64,000 nucleotides of DNA from JASLDZ01 sp965199975 (GTDB taxonomy: Bacteria > Pseudomonadota > Alphaproteobacteria > Caulobacterales > Caulobacteraceae), in NCBI GenBank assembly GCA_965199975.1, contig OZ241340.1:806001-870000 (forward strand), given 5' to 3'. The notes beneath the pieces were generated by a model. That model worked only from the letters and a program-made list of their open reading frames with translations. It did no database searches and was not told the DNA's origin. Positions 27,206 to 35,680 of the stretch are shown in pieces; positions within the stretch are counted from its first letter, which is position 1; each line of letters begins with the position of its first letter. The position numbers and the translations under genes were made by a program.

Positions 27206-28235
27206 GGAGGCCCCGCCCCTCCAGCGCGTTCCACGCCACCAGCACCGGCGCCCCCACCGCCAGGTCGCGCGCGCGCTTGAGGAAGGAGAGCGCCAGCGCC
27301 GTCTCCGCCGGCAGGCCGAACAGGGGGCCGATCACCGCGTAGGCGCCCTCCTGCAGGCCGAGCGCGCCGGGGATGGCGAAGCCGAAGCTCTTCACCGCGA
27401 GCAGCAGGCTCTCCACCACGAGCACCGCCAGGAACGGCAGGTGCGATCCCATCAGGTGCAGCGCCAGCCATGAGACAACGCCGTTCCCCACCCAGCCGCC
27501 GCCGTGCATGAGGGTGGCCAGGAGCACCCGGTCGCGCCGCCGCCAGATGGCGGCCAGCGCCTCGGAGACCGCCTTGGCCTGGCTGGCGGCGCCCGGCAGC
27601 ACGCGCTCCATCAGCGCCCCGACCAGGTTCACGCTGCCCCGCTGCAGCAGCACGAAGGCCACGAGGAGCCCCACGCCGCCGGCGAGCAGCACGCCGGCCG
27701 CCCACAGCACGCCGGCCGCTTCGCCGTGCGCCTCGCGCCCGCCGCCGGTCAGCCGCCAGCCCAGGCCCGCCACGCCGCACAGGGTATAGATCACCTGCGA
27801 AGCCATCTCGGTGGTCAGGTCGATCACCAGCGAGGCCCACACGATGGCCGCCGGCGCGCCGAGCGCTGCGGTGCGCGCGCCCAGCACCACGCCCCCCAGC
27901 TGGCTGAAGGGCAGGAGGTCGGCCGCGCCCTCGCGCACGAAGCGCGCCCACACGTAGCGACCGGCCGTGCGCGCCGGCAGGCCCGGCGCGCCGGCGAACC
28001 AGGCCAGGCCCAGCCAGACCAGGAGCGCGCACCACACCGCCAGCAGCAGCGCGAACCCGCCGGGCCCGACCGAGGCGACCGACGCCACCACGGGGCGCAC
28101 GCCCACGAACAGCGCCACGCCGACCGCGGCCAAGAGCCCCACCGTCAGCGCGGCGAAGGCGCCGAGGCGGCGCGCACGGGAAGGCGGCGGCGGCGCGGAG
28201 CCGACGCGGCTGTCGGGGGCGTCGGGGGCGGTCAC
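27159..28235 (-). CDS. UPF0104/lysylphosphatidylglycerol synthase-type membrane protein (HpnL-like)
   Basis: A 358-residue polytopic protein (about eight helices) of the UPF0104 family, which includes HpnL, AglD and the flippase half of MprF. Typical segments are VREGAADLLPFSQLGGVVLG, MHGGGWVGNGVVSWLALHLM and the C-terminal FGFAIPGALGLQEGAYAVIG. Members are thought to move lipid-linked groups across the membrane. The GTG start overlaps the phnW stop (GTGA at 28232-28235), so the two are coupled. It has no synthetase domain. Context suggests handling of a phosphonate-bearing lipid (inference). Confidence 0.85.
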   Translation of the reverse strand: MTAPDAPDSRVGSAPPPPSRARRLGAFAALTVGLLAAVGVALFVGVRPVVASVASVGPGGFALLLAVWCALLVWLGLAWFAGAPGLPARTAGRYVWARFVREGAADLLPFSQLGGVVLGARTAALGAPAAIVWASLVIDLTTEMASQVIYTLCGVAGLGWRLTGGGREAHGEAAGVLWAAGVLLAGGVGLLVAFVLLQRGSVNLVGALMERVLPGAASQAKAVSEALAAIWRRRDRVLLATLMHGGGWVGNGVVSWLALHLMGSHLPFLAVLVVESLLLAVKSFGFAIPGALGLQEGAYAVIGPLFGLPAETALALSFLKRARDLAVGAPVLVAWNALEGRGLLRPRARPEPPGPAAA

Positions 28236-29341
28236 GCGGGCAGCGGCGCGGGCGCGATCTCGGCCATGGCGGCCACCAGCCGCGCCATGTCGCCGGGCTG
28301 CACCGCGCCGATGCAGCCGATGCGGAAGGAGGGCGCAGCGGTGAGCTTGCCCGGGTAGATCACGAATCCCCGGGCTTGCAGAGCGTCGTACACCCGCTGG
28401 AAGTCCCACGCCCGGTCGGCGGGCGGGCGGAAGGTGGCGATGATCGGCGCCTGCAGCTCGCGCCGCAGGTACAGCGGGAAACCCTGGGCTGTGAGCCCCT
28501 CGACCAGCACCCGCAGGTTCTGCGCGTAGCGGGCGTGGCGCGCCCGCGGGCCGCCCTCCGCCGCCAGGAGCCGAAGCGCCTCCACCGCGGCGGCCACCAC
28601 CTGCACCGGCGGGGTGAAGCGCCACTGGCCGTTGGCCGCGAAGCCCGCCGCCTGCGCCTGCAGGTCGAGCGCCAGCGAGGGCGCCACGCCCTTCGCCGCC
28701 GCCAGCAGCTCGTGGCGCACCAGCGCGAAGGCGATCCCGGGCGTCCCCTCCAGGCACTTGTTGGACGAGGCCATCACCACGTCCACCGGCGTGCGCGCGA
28801 GGTCGAGCGCCACCGCGCCGAAGCCCGCCATGGCGTCGAGCAGGAACACCCGCCCGGCCTGCGCCACGACCTTGGTCACCGCCTCGACCGGATTGAGCAG
28901 GCCCGTGGTGGTCTCCACCTGCACCAGCGCCACGTGGGTGAGCGACGGATCGGCGGTCAGCCGCGCGCCCACCGCCTCGGGGTCGACGGGCGCATCCTCC
29001 GCCCAGGTCATGGCCTCGGCCTGGCGGCCCAGGCGCCCGGCGATCTCCACCATGCGCCGGCCGTAGGCGCCGTTGACCAGCACCAGCAGTCGGTCGCCTT
29101 GCGGGCGCACCAGCGTGCCGATGGCCGCCTCCACCGCGTAGGTGCCCGAGCCCTGGATGGGGACGGCGGCGTGGGTCTCGCGCGCATTGACCACGTCCAG
29201 CAGCCCCGCGCACAGCTCGGCGGTCATCGCGGTGAACGCCGCATCGCGCGAGCCCCAGTCGCGCGTCATGGCGGCGCGCACGCGGCGGTCGGTGGTGAGC
29301 GGGCCCGGCGTGAGCAGGAGCGGCGCGGCGTCGTCGAGCAT
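28232..29341 (-). CDS. phnW: 2-aminoethylphosphonate-pyruvate transaminase
   Basis: A 369-residue PLP enzyme interconverting phosphonoacetaldehyde plus alanine with 2-aminoethylphosphonate plus pyruvate. The opening LLLTPGPLTTDRRVRAAM then DWGSRD is diagnostic of PhnW; the PLP Lys is Lys195 in SSNKCLEG, and Asp169 (LLDAM) is placed to bind the cofactor nitrogen. Length fits the family. The phosphonoacetaldehyde hydrolase gene phnX of the degradation pathway is absent, while phosphonopyruvate decarboxylase is 2.4 kb away, so a biosynthetic role is favoured. Confidence 0.92.
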   Translation of the reverse strand: MLDDAAPLLLTPGPLTTDRRVRAAMTRDWGSRDAAFTAMTAELCAGLLDVVNARETHAAVPIQGSGTYAVEAAIGTLVRPQGDRLLVLVNGAYGRRMVEIAGRLGRQAEAMTWAEDAPVDPEAVGARLTADPSLTHVALVQVETTTGLLNPVEAVTKVVAQAGRVFLLDAMAGFGAVALDLARTPVDVVMASSNKCLEGTPGIAFALVRHELLAAAKGVAPSLALDLQAQAAGFAANGQWRFTPPVQVVAAAVEALRLLAAEGGPRARHARYAQNLRVLVEGLTAQGFPLYLRRELQAPIIATFRPPADRAWDFQRVYDALQARGFVIYPGKLTAAPSFRIGCIGAVQPGDMARLVAAMAEIAPAPLPA

Positions 29342-29390
29342 GGCGCGGCTTATACGGGCGCGCCGCCGCCCCCGCCATGACGCCCGCGCC

Positions 29391-30239
29391 TCACCCCCAG
29401 GGCGTCAGCTCGAACACCGGATGGAACACGCGCCGCCCGTCCGGCCGCGCCATCTCCGAGGCGATCAGCGCGGGGTCGATCGCCTCGCGCGTGGCGTTGA
29501 GCACGCGTTCGGCCGCCGGCGCATCGCGCGTGAGCGGATCGTTGCGCCACCAGGCCTGCAGCTGCGGCAGGGCGCGCACCGGCGTGCCGAACACGCGCGC
29601 CAGGGTGGGCAGCTTGTATTCGAGGAAGCCGGGATCGGGCGCGCCAGCCTGCGCATGCGCCTCCAAAAAGGCGCGCGGCAGGACGGCGGCGATGAACAGG
29701 CAGGCCCACAGCGGCCCGTCGTAGCCGAGCCGCTCAGCCAGGAGGGGTCGGAAGGCGGCCATCTCCGCGGCCTGCACCTCGCCGCCGCGGCCCGACCAGC
29801 CCCACCAGCCCGCCACTTCGGCCAGAGGGCGGTCGCCGGTGAAGGCCGCCTCGTCTGGCGCGAGGTCGGCGGCGATCTCGGCCAGGGGCGCGGCCAGCAG
29901 CAGGTCCCACTGCGCCACCAGCACCTGGCGCCACGCCAGGTCGCGGCCGCGCTTCGCGTACCAGTCGGCGATCAGCTGATCGCCGTGGATCCACTTCCAG
30001 TAGGAGTCCTGCGGCCCGGCGTAGGCATGTAGGTCGTCGAGCACGCCCTCCATGGCCGCACGCGCCGCCTCAGCCTCCTCGGGCGGGCCGCCATAGAGGC
30101 CGTAGAGCGCCACGCCGGGGTTGAGCGCGCGCAGCGCCACGGCGCGGGCGCGGCACACATCGAACGCCTTGAAGAACCAGAACAGGATGGCGAAGCGCGG
30201 TTCCGCCCTGTCGTCTCCGCCCGCGTCGAACGCCTGCAT
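29391..30239 (-). CDS. Unrecognised protein, possibly a GT-A type glycosyltransferase
   Basis: A 282-residue soluble protein, 49 bp upstream of phnW on the same strand. The N-terminus (FAILFWFFKAFDVCRARAVA, then NPGVALYGLYGG) reads like the first beta-alpha units of a nucleotide-sugar glycosyltransferase; the later SYWKWIHGDQLIADWY and VAQWDLLLAAPLAEI resemble the region where such enzymes have their acidic metal motif (here WDL). There is no clear DxD. It has no signal peptide. I cannot assign a family with certainty; context suggests it works with the phosphonate genes, perhaps on the sugar acceptor. Confidence 0.6.
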   Translation of the reverse strand: MQAFDAGGDDRAEPRFAILFWFFKAFDVCRARAVALRALNPGVALYGLYGGPPEEAEAARAAMEGVLDDLHAYAGPQDSYWKWIHGDQLIADWYAKRGRDLAWRQVLVAQWDLLLAAPLAEIAADLAPDEAAFTGDRPLAEVAGWWGWSGRGGEVQAAEMAAFRPLLAERLGYDGPLWACLFIAAVLPRAFLEAHAQAGAPDPGFLEYKLPTLARVFGTPVRALPQLQAWWRNDPLTRDAPAAERVLNATREAIDPALIASEMARPDGRRVFHPVFELTPWG

Positions 30240-30315
30240 AGACGCAGTCGTAGCCGAGCGGGCCGGCGGCGGGAACCGCTCGCTCGGCGCGCCGCCGCGA
30301 GCTAAGCGGGAGCGC

Positions 30316-31176
30316 ATGGACATGGCCCCCCGCCTCACCCGCGACGACATCGCCGCCGGCCTGGAGGCCGTGCGCGCCGAGCACGGGCCGTGGGAGTTCC
30401 ACAATGTGCAGCTGCCCTACGGCCTGTTCACCATCGGACCCGAGCCCAAGGGCGACAACCACCGGGCGCTGAAGTTCCTGCAGCTCGCCGCCGACACCCT
30501 GCGCCGCCCTCTGGCGAGCCTGCGCGTTCTCGATCTCGGGTGCGGCGAGGGCCTCTACGCGCTGGAGTTCGGCCAGGCCGGTGCGGACGTCCTCGCCATC
30601 GAGGGGCGCGACAGCAATCTGGCGCGCTGCGAGTTCGCCCGCCGCGCCCTGGCGCTGCCCAATGTGCGCTTCGAGAAGGGCGACGTGCGCGAGGTCTCGC
30701 TGGAGAGCCACGGCCGCTTCGACCTGATCCTGTGCTCGGGCATCCTCTACCACCTGGACCACCCGGCGGCCTTCGCGCTGCTCAAGGCGCTCAAGCCCAT
30801 GTGCGACGGCGGCGTCCTGTTCGTCGACACCCGCATCGCGCTCGCGCCCGAGGTCGAGGCGACATTCGACGGGGAAAGCTACTGGGGCCTCAGCTATCGC
30901 GAGCACGCGCCCGAGGCGTCTGAGGCGCAGAAGCTGGCCGACACGGGCGCCTCGCTGGATAACGAGCACTCGTTCTGGTTCACCCGCTTTGCGTTGGCCA
31001 ACTACTTGGCCGACCTGGACTTCACCTCGGTCAGCGAGGCGCTCATGCCCGTGCCGCTCATGCTGCGGGCCGACCGCGTGTGCTTCGTGGCCTGCGCCGG
31101 TCGCCCAGTGCGTCCGCACAGCGAAGTGGGCTACGATCTCGCGCGCCGCCGCTGGCCGGCGCGTTACCCCGGCTGA
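30316..31176 (+). CDS. Class I SAM-dependent methyltransferase
   Basis: A 286-residue methyltransferase. Motif I is VLDLGCGEGLYALEFGQAG, with the acidic ribose-binding residue in AIEGRD, and post-motif segments FDLILCSGILYHLDHPAAF and VLFVDTRIA. The WEFHNVQLPYGLFTIGPEP lead and the ILYHLDHP motif resemble CmoB/DUF1698-type enzymes, though other small-molecule methyltransferases share it. ATG at 30316 has GGGAG 5 nt upstream. It is divergent from the glycosyltransferase-like gene, 76 bp away, and may methylate a product of the phosphonate cluster (inference). Confidence 0.82.
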   Translation: MDMAPRLTRDDIAAGLEAVRAEHGPWEFHNVQLPYGLFTIGPEPKGDNHRALKFLQLAADTLRRPLASLRVLDLGCGEGLYALEFGQAGADVLAIEGRDSNLARCEFARRALALPNVRFEKGDVREVSLESHGRFDLILCSGILYHLDHPAAFALLKALKPMCDGGVLFVDTRIALAPEVEATFDGESYWGLSYREHAPEASEAQKLADTGASLDNEHSFWFTRFALANYLADLDFTSVSEALMPVPLMLRADRVCFVACAGRPVRPHSEVGYDLARRRWPARYPG

Positions 31177-31186
31177 GGCCGCGCGC

Positions 31187-31684
31187 TCAGGAGCTTTTCG
31201 CGTCCGCCGCGGCGCCCAGGCGCATGACCACTGTCAGCCGGTCGGCGGATCGGGTGGGGTCGCTCAGCTCGGCGGAGGCGTCCTCCGCCGTCCAGCTATA
31301 GCCGAGGTGGTCGAGCTGGGCGCCGTCGGCGGCGCGCACCGTGTCGTGGCGCGTCGCTCTGGGCGGGCCGAACTGCGCCTTGAGGGCGGCGGTGGCGTAG
31401 GGCAGGGCGTCGATCGAGGCGTCGTAGGCGATCCGCGCGAGCCGCCCGTCGCGGAAGCGGTAGCTGAGGTGGCGTGCGCGGTAGGCGCCGCCCAGCGGCG
31501 CGGCGGGCAGGGTGCAGTCTTGGCCGCCTGCGATCGGTGCGCAGCTCGCCGAGGCGCCGGTGGTCGAGGCGCGCCACGCCTCCAGCGGCATGCCCAGCTG
31601 CGCGCGGGAGAGCGCCTCGGCGGGGGCCGCATAGGCCTTCGGCGGCGCAGGCTGGGCGGCGACGGGCGGGGGGACGGGCGGCAT
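31187..31684 (-). CDS. Hypothetical protein
   Basis: A 165-residue protein with a Pro/Ala-rich lead (about 1-25) and a compact domain containing LGMPLEAWRAS, two Cys residues (near 48 and 57) and a LSYRFRDGRLARIAYDASID strand-turn-strand pattern. The start lacks an obvious signal peptide, but the two Cys and beta-rich pattern would suit a periplasmic protein. GGAG lies about 13 nt before the ATG. It lies between the convergent methyltransferase and ppd. Function unknown. Confidence 0.6.
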   Translation of the reverse strand: MPPVPPPVAAQPAPPKAYAAPAEALSRAQLGMPLEAWRASTTGASASCAPIAGGQDCTLPAAPLGGAYRARHLSYRFRDGRLARIAYDASIDALPYATAALKAQFGPPRATRHDTVRAADGAQLDHLGYSWTAEDASAELSDPTRSADRLTVVMRLGAAADAKSS

Positions 31685-31770
31685 GGGCGGGGCATCTCCG
31701 CGGCGACGCGGCTAGGCGTCCGGGGACTGCGTTTCACCACGGAATTGGGGCTCGGCTGCGGCGGCGCCGC

Positions 31771-32907
31771 TCAGCTCGCCAGGAAGGCCTTGAACCTGCG
31801 CGCCACCTCGGGCGGCTTCACCGTGGGGCGGCCGAGCACGGCCATCGAGCCCGCTGCGATGCGCAGGTGGACCAGGGCGGGCCCGCCTACCGCCTTCGCT
31901 TCCGCCCAGGCTGCGGAGAGGCCATCAAGGCTGTCGGCGGAGGCCGCGTAGGCGTAGCCGCAGGCGAGCGCGATGGCGGCGAAGTCCACCGAGGCCGAGA
32001 CGGTGGCCTGGCCGCCCGTGGAGTCGTGCACGCCGTTGTCGAGCACCAGGTGGACGAGGTTCGTCGGTGCGTAGGCGCCTATGGTGGCCACGCTCCCCAG
32101 CTTCATCAGCGCCGCGCCGTCACCGTCCAGCACCACGACGGGCTTGTCGGTGTTGAGCGCCACGCCCAGCGCCATGCCGCTGGCCCCGCCCATGGAGCCG
32201 ACCTGGTAGAGGTGCTGCGCGCGGTCGGCCAGGGTGAAGAGCTCGCGCCCGCACTTGCCGGTGGTGGCCACGATGGCGGTGCGCGCGTCGACCAGCTCCA
32301 GCACGCGCGCCAAAGCCGCCTCCCGCGCCGGGCGCGCGTCTCCGGTCTCGTGGCGCGCGCGCCGGCCGGGGGGGCGGGGCGGCAGGGGCGCGGGGTCGAG
32401 CGCGGTGTCCGCCACCGCGCCCTTGGGCAGCACCCAGGCGGCGGGCAGGCCTGTGGCCTGCATCGCCGCGACGGCGCGGTCGAAGGCGGGGCCGAGCGCC
32501 GAGGAGTCCGGCGAGACGTCCTCCACCGGCAGGCGCATCAGGCGCAGGAGGTCGTGGGTGATCTCACCCATCAGCGCGTGCTGCGGCTCGTCCTTCAGCC
32601 CGGGCTGGCCGCGCCAGGTGGTGACGAACAGCGTGGGGATGCGGAAGGGGAAGTTGAGCGATGTCAGCGGGTTGACCGCGTTGCCCAGCCCCGAGTTCTG
32701 GCACATCACCACCGTGCTGCGCCCCGCCAGCCACGCCCCGGCGGCGATCGCCACCGCCTCCCCCTCGCTGGCGGCGCCGACGTAGGCCAGCTCGCGGTCG
32801 GAGAGCACGCCGTTGATCAGCGGCGTCAGGAAGGAGCACGGCACCCCGGTGTAGAAGTCGAACCCGCGCGCGCGGGCGGCGTCGATGAACTGGGCGGCGC
32901 TGATCAT
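31771..32907 (-). CDS. ppd: Phosphonopyruvate decarboxylase
   Basis: A 378-residue thiamine diphosphate enzyme that decarboxylates phosphonopyruvate to phosphonoacetaldehyde, the step that pulls phosphonate biosynthesis forward. Diagnostic segments are CSFLTPLINGVL, the cofactor-activating Glu in GAASEGEAVAIAAG (48-50), NSGLGNAVNPLTSLNFPFRI and TTWRGQPGLKDEPQHALMG. The ThDP motif is LDGDGAALMKLG followed by VLDNGVHDSTGGQ. Sulfopyruvate decarboxylase, the nearest relative, usually has separate subunits and lacks this combination. ATG at 32907. PEP mutase, which makes its substrate, is not in the window. Confidence 0.93.
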   Translation of the reverse strand: MISAAQFIDAARARGFDFYTGVPCSFLTPLINGVLSDRELAYVGAASEGEAVAIAAGAWLAGRSTVVMCQNSGLGNAVNPLTSLNFPFRIPTLFVTTWRGQPGLKDEPQHALMGEITHDLLRLMRLPVEDVSPDSSALGPAFDRAVAAMQATGLPAAWVLPKGAVADTALDPAPLPPRPPGRRARHETGDARPAREAALARVLELVDARTAIVATTGKCGRELFTLADRAQHLYQVGSMGGASGMALGVALNTDKPVVVLDGDGAALMKLGSVATIGAYAPTNLVHLVLDNGVHDSTGGQATVSASVDFAAIALACGYAYAASADSLDGLSAAWAEAKAVGGPALVHLRIAAGSMAVLGRPTVKPPEVARRFKAFLAS

Positions 32908-33151
32908 GGGCGCGGCTTGTAGCGAGGCCGCGGCCCGCGGGCGAGACGCGCGCGCTACGCCTTCAGGAGGCTCGCGCCCCGCTTGCCCCGGCCCCAGCGG
33001 AACGGCGGCGGCGGGTCGTCCAGCGGCGCCATGTGCACGAGCGCCCCATGCTAAGCTGGGCGGTGGCCGCGGCGAGTTGGCATACCGCCCGTCGCCCGAT
33101 CGCGTCAGCAGCGCCGCCGCCGTCCGTCCCGCCCGCCTGAGGAGCCTCGCC

Positions 33152-35032
33152 ATGCGCCGCCGCACCTTCCTGGCCGCCGTCCCGCTCACCGCCGGCGCGG
33201 CCACGGCTCGCGCCCAGTCGCCCGCGGGGCCCGGACAGGGCGGCGCGCCCCGCTCGCCGGCGGACGCGACGACGCTCCCTGGCTTCCAGCCCGAGGGCGC
33301 CGAACGCTTCTTGCGGCCGGACGTGCATGCCGGCGACCGGCCCTCGGGGGCGAGCTTCGCCTCGCGCTCGGCGGCCTTCGGCCTGTCAGGCGCGGCCGGC
33401 ACGGCGCAACCGCTGGCGACGCTGGCGGCCATCGAGACGCTGAAGAGGGGTGGCTCGGCGGCGGACGCGGCCATCGCCGCAAACGCCTGCCTGGGCTTCC
33501 TGGAGCCCACCAGCTCGGGCCTGGGCGGCGACGCCTACGTCATGGCGTGGGACCCCAAGCAGGCCAAGGTGGTGGGGCTGGCGGGCTCGGGCCGCTCGCC
33601 CCAGGGGCTGTCGCTCGAGACGGTGCGGGCGCGCTCGCCGGGCGGCGTGCCGCCCAAGCTGGGGGCGGTGACCGTGTCGGTCCCCGGCGCGCTGGACGCC
33701 TGGTGGAACCTGCACCAGCGCTACGGCAAGCTGCCCTGGGCCGAGCTGTTCGCGCCGGCCATCCACCTCTGCGAGACGGGCGCGCCCGTGCCGCAGATCA
33801 TCGGCTACTACATCAAGCGCAACATGGCCGCTTTCCTGCGCCCCGGCTCAGGCGTGGAGGAGACGGCCAACGCGCAGCACGTCTACATGCCGAACGGCCG
33901 CGCGCCTTCCGAAGGCGACGTGTTCCGCAACCCGGACCTCGCCCGCACCTACCGCATGATCGCGGAAGGCGGGCGCGACGCCTTCTACGACGGCCCCATC
34001 GCCCGGGCGATCGAGGCCTACTTCAAGCGCATCGGCGGCTGGCTCACCGCCGCCGACCTGCGCCGCCACCACTCGGAGTGGAACATCCCGCTCGTCACCA
34101 GCTACCGGGGCGTGCAGGTCTACGGCATGGCCGCCAACACGCAGGGGTTGGCCACCCTGCAGATGCTCAACATGCTGGAGCGCTTCGACATGCGCGGCGC
34201 GGGTTTCCAGTCGCCGCTGTCGATCCACCTGCAGGCCGAGGCCAAGCGCCTCGCCTACGAGGACCGCGCCCGCTACTACGCCGACCCGAAGTTCAGCGAC
34301 GTGCCGTTCGAGGCGCTGAACGACAAGGGCTACGCCGCTCGCCGCGCCGCCCTGATCCGGCCCGACCGCATCAACGCGTCCGTCCGGCCCGGGAACGCCC
34401 CCTTCCACGGTGACACCACCTACTTCACCACGTCGGACGCCGACGGGCTGATGGTGTCGATGATCCAGTCCAACTTCCGCGGCATGGGCTCGGGCTTGGT
34501 GTCAGACGCTCCAGGCGCGCACGCAGACTGGAAGACGCTGGGCTTCATGCTCCAGGACCGGGGCGAGCTGTTTTCGCTGCAGCCGGGCCACCCTAACATC
34601 TACGCGCCAGGCAAGCGGCCCTTCCAAACCATCATCCCGGGCTTCGCCACCAGGAACGGCGCGCCGTGGATGAGCTTCGGAGTGATGGGCGGCGACATGC
34701 AGCCCCAGGGACAGACGCAGATCATCCTCAACCGCATCGACTACGGGCTCGACATCCAGGCCGCCGGCGACAGTCCGCGCTGGCATCACGAGGGTTCGTC
34801 CCAGAGCATGGGAGAGGACGCGCCGGGCCTCGGTGCGCTGGGGGTGCTGCGGCTGGAGGCCGGCGTGCCCGATGCCACGCGCAGGGCGCTGACCGCCATG
34901 GGCTGGCCTATGGGCGCCTCGGACGGCGGCTTCGGCCGGTACGAGTGCATCGAGCACCGCATCAACGGGGCGGACCGCGTGTGGTCGGCGGCCAGCGAAA
35001 TGCGCGCCGACGGGGTGGCGCTCGCCTACTGA
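33152..35032 (+). CDS. Gamma-glutamyltransferase family protein (Tat/Sec exported)
   Basis: A 626-residue Ntn-hydrolase of the gamma-glutamyltransferase family. It starts MRRRTFLAAVPLTAGAATARA, an export signal with a Tat-like RRxFLA core. The large-subunit part includes GGSAADAAIAANACLGFLEP and SSGLGGDAYVMAWD. The autocleavage/nucleophile Thr is in HGDTTYFTTSDADG (Thr422/423), though the usual DTTHxS has Tyr in place of His. A strong TGAGGAG site lies 10 nt before the ATG. The 3' end overlaps the convergent GST gene by 7 bp. Substrate may be glutathione or another gamma-glutamyl compound. Confidence 0.9.
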   Translation: MRRRTFLAAVPLTAGAATARAQSPAGPGQGGAPRSPADATTLPGFQPEGAERFLRPDVHAGDRPSGASFASRSAAFGLSGAAGTAQPLATLAAIETLKRGGSAADAAIAANACLGFLEPTSSGLGGDAYVMAWDPKQAKVVGLAGSGRSPQGLSLETVRARSPGGVPPKLGAVTVSVPGALDAWWNLHQRYGKLPWAELFAPAIHLCETGAPVPQIIGYYIKRNMAAFLRPGSGVEETANAQHVYMPNGRAPSEGDVFRNPDLARTYRMIAEGGRDAFYDGPIARAIEAYFKRIGGWLTAADLRRHHSEWNIPLVTSYRGVQVYGMAANTQGLATLQMLNMLERFDMRGAGFQSPLSIHLQAEAKRLAYEDRARYYADPKFSDVPFEALNDKGYAARRAALIRPDRINASVRPGNAPFHGDTTYFTTSDADGLMVSMIQSNFRGMGSGLVSDAPGAHADWKTLGFMLQDRGELFSLQPGHPNIYAPGKRPFQTIIPGFATRNGAPWMSFGVMGGDMQPQGQTQIILNRIDYGLDIQAAGDSPRWHHEGSSQSMGEDAPGLGALGVLRLEAGVPDATRRALTAMGWPMGASDGGFGRYECIEHRINGADRVWSAASEMRADGVALAY

Positions 35033-35673
35033 GCCACGTCGCCGATCCACTCGTCCAGCCCCTCGCGCGCGTGCACCTCGCGCAGGGAGGGGAGCGTGCG
35101 CATGCGATCGAGGTAGGCGCGCAGGTGCGGCCAGTCGCTCGCCGGGCGCGGCATCGCGCGGGACCAGCGGCAAAGCATGGTGAGGAGGAGGTCCGCCGCG
35201 CTGAGCGGCTCACCCAGGATGTGGGCGCGACCATCGGCCAAGGCCGCCTCGGCGCGCTCCCAGGCGGCCTCGATCCCGCGACGCGCGAAGGCTCTGACGG
35301 CCTCCTCCTGGCCGGCGCCTGCGGGTTCGTGCGGATAGAACCAGGCGCGGAACAGCGGTTGCACGTCGTTGGCGAGGTAGACCATCCACCACAGATACGG
35401 CTCGCGCTGCGGTGTCCCGATCGTGGGCGCGAGGCCGCGCGAAGGGTGGCGCTCGGCCAGCATCAACAGGAGGGCGGCCACCTCGCCGTAGGCGCGGCCG
35501 TCGATCTCCAGCGTGGGGACGCGCCCCGAGGGGTTGAGCGCGCGATAGGCGGGCGTGTGCTGGTCGCCGGCCTTGGTGTCGACGAGGCGCGTCTCGAAGG
35601 GGACGTCGAGCTCGATCAGCATCCAGTGGACCGCCATGCTCGCCGTGCCCGGCGACCCGTGCAGGATGTACAT
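35026..35673 (-). CDS. Glutathione S-transferase family protein
   Basis: A 215-residue protein with an N-terminal thioredoxin-fold domain (about 1-78) and a helical C-terminal domain (about 85-210). GST features include HGSPGTASMAVHWML with a Ser/Thr for glutathione activation, the cis-Pro in NPSGRVPTLEID, and the C-terminal LGEPLSAADLLLTML (N-capping Asp). It starts 7 bp after the oxidoreductase gene on the same strand, suggesting a two-gene detoxification operon. Substrate unknown. Confidence 0.9.
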   Translation of the reverse strand: MYILHGSPGTASMAVHWMLIELDVPFETRLVDTKAGDQHTPAYRALNPSGRVPTLEIDGRAYGEVAALLLMLAERHPSRGLAPTIGTPQREPYLWWMVYLANDVQPLFRAWFYPHEPAGAGQEEAVRAFARRGIEAAWERAEAALADGRAHILGEPLSAADLLLTMLCRWSRAMPRPASDWPHLRAYLDRMRTLPSLREVHAREGLDEWIGDVAQ

Positions 35674-35680
35674 GACGCCC

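Noticed and set aside
27159..29378. A 739-residue open frame suggesting a fusion with the UPF0104 protein
   Set aside because: Its first half is phnW read in the wrong frame; the real protein starts at the GTG at 28235 overlapping the phnW stop.
31771..32907. Sulfopyruvate decarboxylase as an alternative to phosphonopyruvate decarboxylase
   Set aside because: The single-chain length and segments such as GQPGLKDEPQHALMG and NSGLGNAVNPLTSLNFP fit phosphonopyruvate decarboxylase better, and phnW is nearby.
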